Source of the DNA: CAZSDU01 sp963662525
Lineage (GTDB): Bacteria; Bacteroidota; Bacteroidia; Bacteroidales; FEN-979
Length of the DNA stretch: 64,000 nt
Direction of reading: 5' to 3'
NCBI GenBank assembly: GCA_963662525.1
Contig: OY759717.1
Location: 682,001 to 746,000, forward strand
This document shows positions 61,183 to 64,000 of the stretch, in pieces. Below the pieces are notes generated by a model, which saw only the letters and a list, made by a program, of their open reading frames with translations, was not told where the DNA came from and did not search any database. The position numbers and the translations under genes are program-made. The first letter of the stretch is position 1. The number at the start of each line of letters is the position of its first letter.

Positions 61183-61223
61183 AAAAAAAAACCGGCAGGA
61201 GCAATTTCTTTCCTGTCGGTTTT
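61183..61223 (-). terminator. rho-independent terminator of the MFS gene
   Basis: On the minus strand the stem ACCGACAGGA/TCCTGCCGGT with a 10-base loop is followed by eight T, 28 bases after the MFS stop. It separates that gene from the protease operon. Confidence 0.8.
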
Positions 61224-61247
61224 CGAAAAATTTATGCAGTGAATAAT

Positions 61248-62669
61248 TTAAGTTCTTTTATTGGGTAGTTCCAGACCGTATTTTTTAATTCTATCCTCCC
61301 TGCGCAAGAGAAATCCGAGGAAAATAGCTGCAACTCCAAGGCTGGCAAATACCAGCATTGGAACGGTATAATTATAAACTGCTGTAGTATCTCCTCTTTG
61401 TATAGCTTCATTCACCCCGGGATTTACAGCTTCGATCACCACACCGATGAGCCAGGGGAAAAACATAAGTCCGATATTCTGAATCCAGAAAACGAGGGCA
61501 TAGGCTGATCCCAGGTAGCGTTCCTCCACGATTTTTGGCACTGAAGGCCACATGGAAGCAGGTACCAGGGAAAATGCAATACCCAGAACGATGATGGCTG
61601 CGATGGCTATTGCGATGCTATTGGGCATGAAGGCAAATGTAAGATGTGCCAAGGTAAGCAATACGGCGCCAAAGATCATAATGGTGGCTCCTTTCCCTTT
61701 CTTATCAAGGAAATAACCGATGATGGGAGTAAGCAGGATGGTACCAATGGGAAGGAGTCCGGAAATTTTACCGGCGATATGTGCATCCACACCCAACTTG
61801 GATTGCATCATGTAAACTGCATATTTCAAAAATGGGAATACCCCTGAATAAAAGAGTACGCATAACAAAGAGATAAGCAGGAATCCACGGTTGGTAATGA
61901 TTTTTGCCAGGTCTTTGACATGGAATTCCTCCGTGGGATCAGCTCCGGTATCGGTAGCTCCGGTTTGTTTATCCAGTTTCCTGTCCATGAAAGTGTACAT
62001 CAGAAAAGTGAGAAAACCGATGCTTACCAGTGCAACACCAAGATAAACCGGGTTCAGAATATTCCCGGAACGTATGCCATTCACCACTTTTTCACCGGCA
62101 ATATCAGCGGAGAAGAAAAAAGCCACGGAAGCCCCGAGCCGGGCAGTAGCAAGCTGCATTCCCATGGCCAGAGCCAACTCTTTGCCTTTAAACCATTTTA
62201 CAACCGTACGGGAAGTGGTAATCCCGGCCATTTCGACACCAATACCAAAGATCCCGTAACCGAGTGCTGCTACCTTCGCAGTTGCGGGCATGGAAGTCCA
62301 GAAAGAATTAAATAAATCATAACCAAATCCACCATGATAAAAATAAGGGGTCAAGGCATAGAGCTTGATCAGGCCGCCACCCAACATGACAATTGTGGCA
62401 GTGAGTCCGGTAAAACGGATGCCCATTTTATCCAGGATGATCCCTGAGATGATGAGAAAACCAAGGACGTTCAGCATGTATTCAGAACCTGAGAAAAAGC
62501 CATAATTGCTCGGTGTCCATCCGTAGGGTTTAATCTCGAGCAAGGATTCCAGCGGAGCAATCATATCAACAAAGTAATATGCTGACAGCATGGTCAGTGA
62601 AATCAAGGCCAACGCGGTCCAACGAAGCGGAGTCGAATCGCTTAAAAGTTTTTGTACTTTTTCAGTCAT
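61248..62669 (-). CDS. MFS transporter
   Basis: This 473-residue protein has about 12 transmembrane helices and the facilitator loop motif GIILDKMGIRFTG. The central cytoplasmic loop (about residues 230-255) is charged. The sequence resembles MFS proteins frequent in Bacteroidota that are related to eukaryotic MFSD1-like carriers; the substrate is unknown. A minus-strand promoter box lies 40 bases upstream of the ATG, and a terminator follows the stop. Confidence 0.8.
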   Translation of the reverse strand: MTEKVQKLLSDSTPLRWTALALISLTMLSAYYFVDMIAPLESLLEIKPYGWTPSNYGFFSGSEYMLNVLGFLIISGIILDKMGIRFTGLTATIVMLGGGLIKLYALTPYFYHGGFGYDLFNSFWTSMPATAKVAALGYGIFGIGVEMAGITTSRTVVKWFKGKELALAMGMQLATARLGASVAFFFSADIAGEKVVNGIRSGNILNPVYLGVALVSIGFLTFLMYTFMDRKLDKQTGATDTGADPTEEFHVKDLAKIITNRGFLLISLLCVLFYSGVFPFLKYAVYMMQSKLGVDAHIAGKISGLLPIGTILLTPIIGYFLDKKGKGATIMIFGAVLLTLAHLTFAFMPNSIAIAIAAIIVLGIAFSLVPASMWPSVPKIVEERYLGSAYALVFWIQNIGLMFFPWLIGVVIEAVNPGVNEAIQRGDTTAVYNYTVPMLVFASLGVAAIFLGFLLRREDRIKKYGLELPNKRT

Positions 62670-62708
62670 ACCTAAAGGGATTAAATGAATAGATGTGGAA
62701 ATGAACTA

Positions 62709-62716
62709 CAAAACTA
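62709..62716 (-). promoter_or_regulatory. -7 box of the MFS gene
   Basis: On the minus strand TAGTTTTG fits TAnnTTTG, with the ATG 40 bases downstream at 62669. Confidence 0.45.
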
Positions 62717-62786
62717 ATAATTATCTTTCAGGGCTGGTCAGGATTTCTATTAAATCTGTATTTTTATCCCGATTTATTTTTCTACC

Positions 62787-63476
62787 ATGCCAATCCTGAT
62801 TGTCGCTGCTACTGAATTTGAGATCCGTCCTATGTTCGGACACATGGCCTTGCTTAGGAAAGAGGATGATTACCTCCACCATTACATGTTCCGGTCGATG
62901 CCTGTTGACCTGATTATTCCCGGCATCGGAATGATGCATACTGCATTTCACCTGGGAAAACTTTTTGGAAAAAACAAGTATTCACTGGCCATCAATGCTG
63001 GAATTGCCGGGACCTATGATCCCTCACTCGGGATTGGAACCGTTGTCAATGTTTGTGAAGAATGTATCCCGGAGATGAGTGTTGAAGACGGGAATGGATT
63101 TATTTCCATGTTCGAACTCGGCCTGATTGATCCCGATCTCTTCCCTTACCGCTCAGGAAAATTATCTAATTACAGGGAGCATTCATATCCAAGTATCAAT
63201 CGCCTTCGGCAGGTCAAAGGAAACACGGTGAACAGGATTCAGGGTATCCCCGGATCGATTGAGAAAATCAGGAAATTTTTTCCGGCAGATGTGGAAAGCA
63301 TGGAAGGAGCTGCATTTTTATATGCCTGCCTCATGGGAAGCATACCATGCATCCAGATACGATCTGTTTCAAATCTCGTGGAAGAAAGAGATAAATCGCG
63401 TTGGAATGTTCCCCTTGCTCTGAAAAACCTGAACAGCGTGCTTTTTGATCTGGTTCAGGAGCTGGTGAGTTGGTGA
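62787..63476 (+). CDS. mqnB: futalosine hydrolase
   Basis: This 229-residue nucleosidase splits hypoxanthine (or adenine) from the futalosine intermediate. It has the nucleoside phosphorylase fold: ILIVAATEFEIRPMFGHM, VDLIIPGIGMMHTAFHLGKL, INAGIAGTYDPSLGIGTVVN and the purine/sugar-contact segment DVESMEGAAFLYACL. Its last residues (ELVSW) and stop codon are encoded by the 9-bp minisatellite. It precedes mqnD. Confidence 0.92.
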   Translation: MPILIVAATEFEIRPMFGHMALLRKEDDYLHHYMFRSMPVDLIIPGIGMMHTAFHLGKLFGKNKYSLAINAGIAGTYDPSLGIGTVVNVCEECIPEMSVEDGNGFISMFELGLIDPDLFPYRSGKLSNYREHSYPSINRLRQVKGNTVNRIQGIPGSIEKIRKFFPADVESMEGAAFLYACLMGSIPCIQIRSVSNLVEERDKSRWNVPLALKNLNSVLFDLVQELVSW

Positions 63477-63551
63477 GCTGGTGAGTTGGTGAGTTGGTGA
63501 GTTAGTGAGTTTGTGAGTTAGTGATGAAAATCGTAAATCGGTATATCGTAA
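63462..63551 (+). repeat. composite spacer H: minisatellite plus ATCGTAAAT element
   Basis: About seven 9-base units (GAGCTGGTG, GAGTTGGTG, GAGTTAGTG) begin inside the mqnB coding end. They are followed by AAAATCGTAAATCGGTATAT and CGTAAATG, the last bases being the mqnD start codon. The layout repeats spacer C. Confidence 0.85.
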
Positions 63552-64000
63552 ATGATCAATCTGGCTTTTTCTCCCTGTCCGAATGATACCTTCATTTTCT
63601 ATGCCCTTGTGCATGGCAAGGTGGATACGGAAGGTATGCTTTTCGATTACCGGATGTATGATGTGGAAACCCTTAACCAGATGGCCTTCAGGGGTGAAAC
63701 GGACATGAGTAAAATCAGCTTCCACGCCTTTCTCTATTTAGAAGATCGTTATGCCCTGCTGGATTGTGGCAGTGCCCTGGGTTTTGGAAATGGTCCATTG
63801 CTGATCGCATCCCGAGAATTTCAATTGTCGGAGGTAAATTCTCTCAGGATAGTTGTTCCAGGAGAATATACAACTGCTCACCTTTTATTCCGGATTGCAT
63901 TTCCCCAGGCAACTCATAAAAAATTCATCCCGTTCTCAGAGATTGAGGGAACCATTCTTTCAGGACAGGCCGATGCAGGGATTATCATTCATGAAAACCG
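63552..64000 (+). CDS. mqnD: 1,4-dihydroxy-6-naphthoate synthase (partial, runs off the window)
   Basis: The first 149 residues are present and the frame is open to the right edge. It begins MINLAFSPCPNDTFIFYALV, the MqnD signature, and continues with DVETLNQMAFRGETDMSKIS and GFGNGPLLIA, matching the periplasmic-binding-protein-like fold of MqnD. The enzyme converts cyclic dehypoxanthine futalosine to 1,4-dihydroxy-6-naphthoate, a late step of the futalosine route. It pairs with mqnB just upstream. Confidence 0.92.
   Translation, partial: MINLAFSPCPNDTFIFYALVHGKVDTEGMLFDYRMYDVETLNQMAFRGETDMSKISFHAFLYLEDRYALLDCGSALGFGNGPLLIASREFQLSEVNSLRIVVPGEYTTAHLLFRIAFPQATHKKFIPFSEIEGTILSGQADAGIIIHEN

Noticed and set aside
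63369..63725. 118-codon minus-strand frame with SPTHQL repeats
   Set aside because: It is the reverse reading of the minisatellite and of mqnB/mqnD; similar peptides elsewhere come from the same repeat.

Overview
The window is a piece of a Bacteroidota chromosome, most likely class Bacteroidia. The evidence is Bacteroidetes-type promoters (TAnnTTTG at -7, often TTTG or TTG at -33), type IX secretion (a PorT-family protein and several cargo proteins with C-terminal sorting domains), the gliding ATPase GldA, a long SecA with a C-terminal zinc motif, a long MetK, and menaquinone synthesis through futalosine (mqnE, mqnB, mqnD). No rRNA, tRNA or CRISPR array was seen.

Bases 1-5560 are an AT-rich accessory region. 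One- or two-gene units, all on the + strand, are each followed by an imperfect palindrome whose outer arms read like integron attC core sites (GCATAAC/GCCTAAC at the left, GTTATGC/GTTAGGC at the right). The units are a HigBA-like pair, a methyltransferase, MazEF, a Fic protein with two frameshifts next to a group II intron fragment, a second MazEF, and a HigBA pair. For four units, the first bases are complementary to the left core site of that unit's own palindrome, as expected for excised and reinserted integron cassettes. No integrase gene is in the window, so this resembles a cassette array without a visible integrase.

From 5650 the gene content is typical chromosomal. Bases 8211-17166 form a respiratory operon: a Tat-exported ferredoxin, an NrfD-type quinol subunit, a cytochrome c, a DoxX-like protein, SCO1, an A2-type caa3 oxidase (subunits I, III, IV and II with fused cytochrome c) and heme O synthase. 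Bases 17214-28996 hold membrane proteins, a radical SAM protein, a hydrolase, CutC, a GH2 beta-galactosidase, a POT-like transporter and a GH20 hexosaminidase. Bases 29000-39802, on the minus strand, hold housekeeping genes: pyrH-frr, secA, a thioredoxin-like protein, coaD, porT, menG, and rplM-rpsI-rpsB-tsf. Bases 39946-49261 hold an AAA/DUF4143 ATPase, a broken sorting-domain gene, gldA, metK, an outer-membrane FadL-like protein and an SGNH lipoprotein. Bases 49378-64000 hold rdgB, ddl, a PASTA protein, a sorting-domain protein, rluD, plsC, mqnE, a two-protease operon, an MFS transporter, mqnB and the start of mqnD.

Two dispersed repeat families run through the core part. A 9-bp minisatellite (unit GAGTTGGTG and variants) usually begins at or within the stop codon of a gene. 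A second element (AAATCGTAAAT and variants) often lies just before a start codon. In several gene junctions the two sit side by side and make up the whole spacer. One minisatellite copy lies in frame inside the radical SAM gene.
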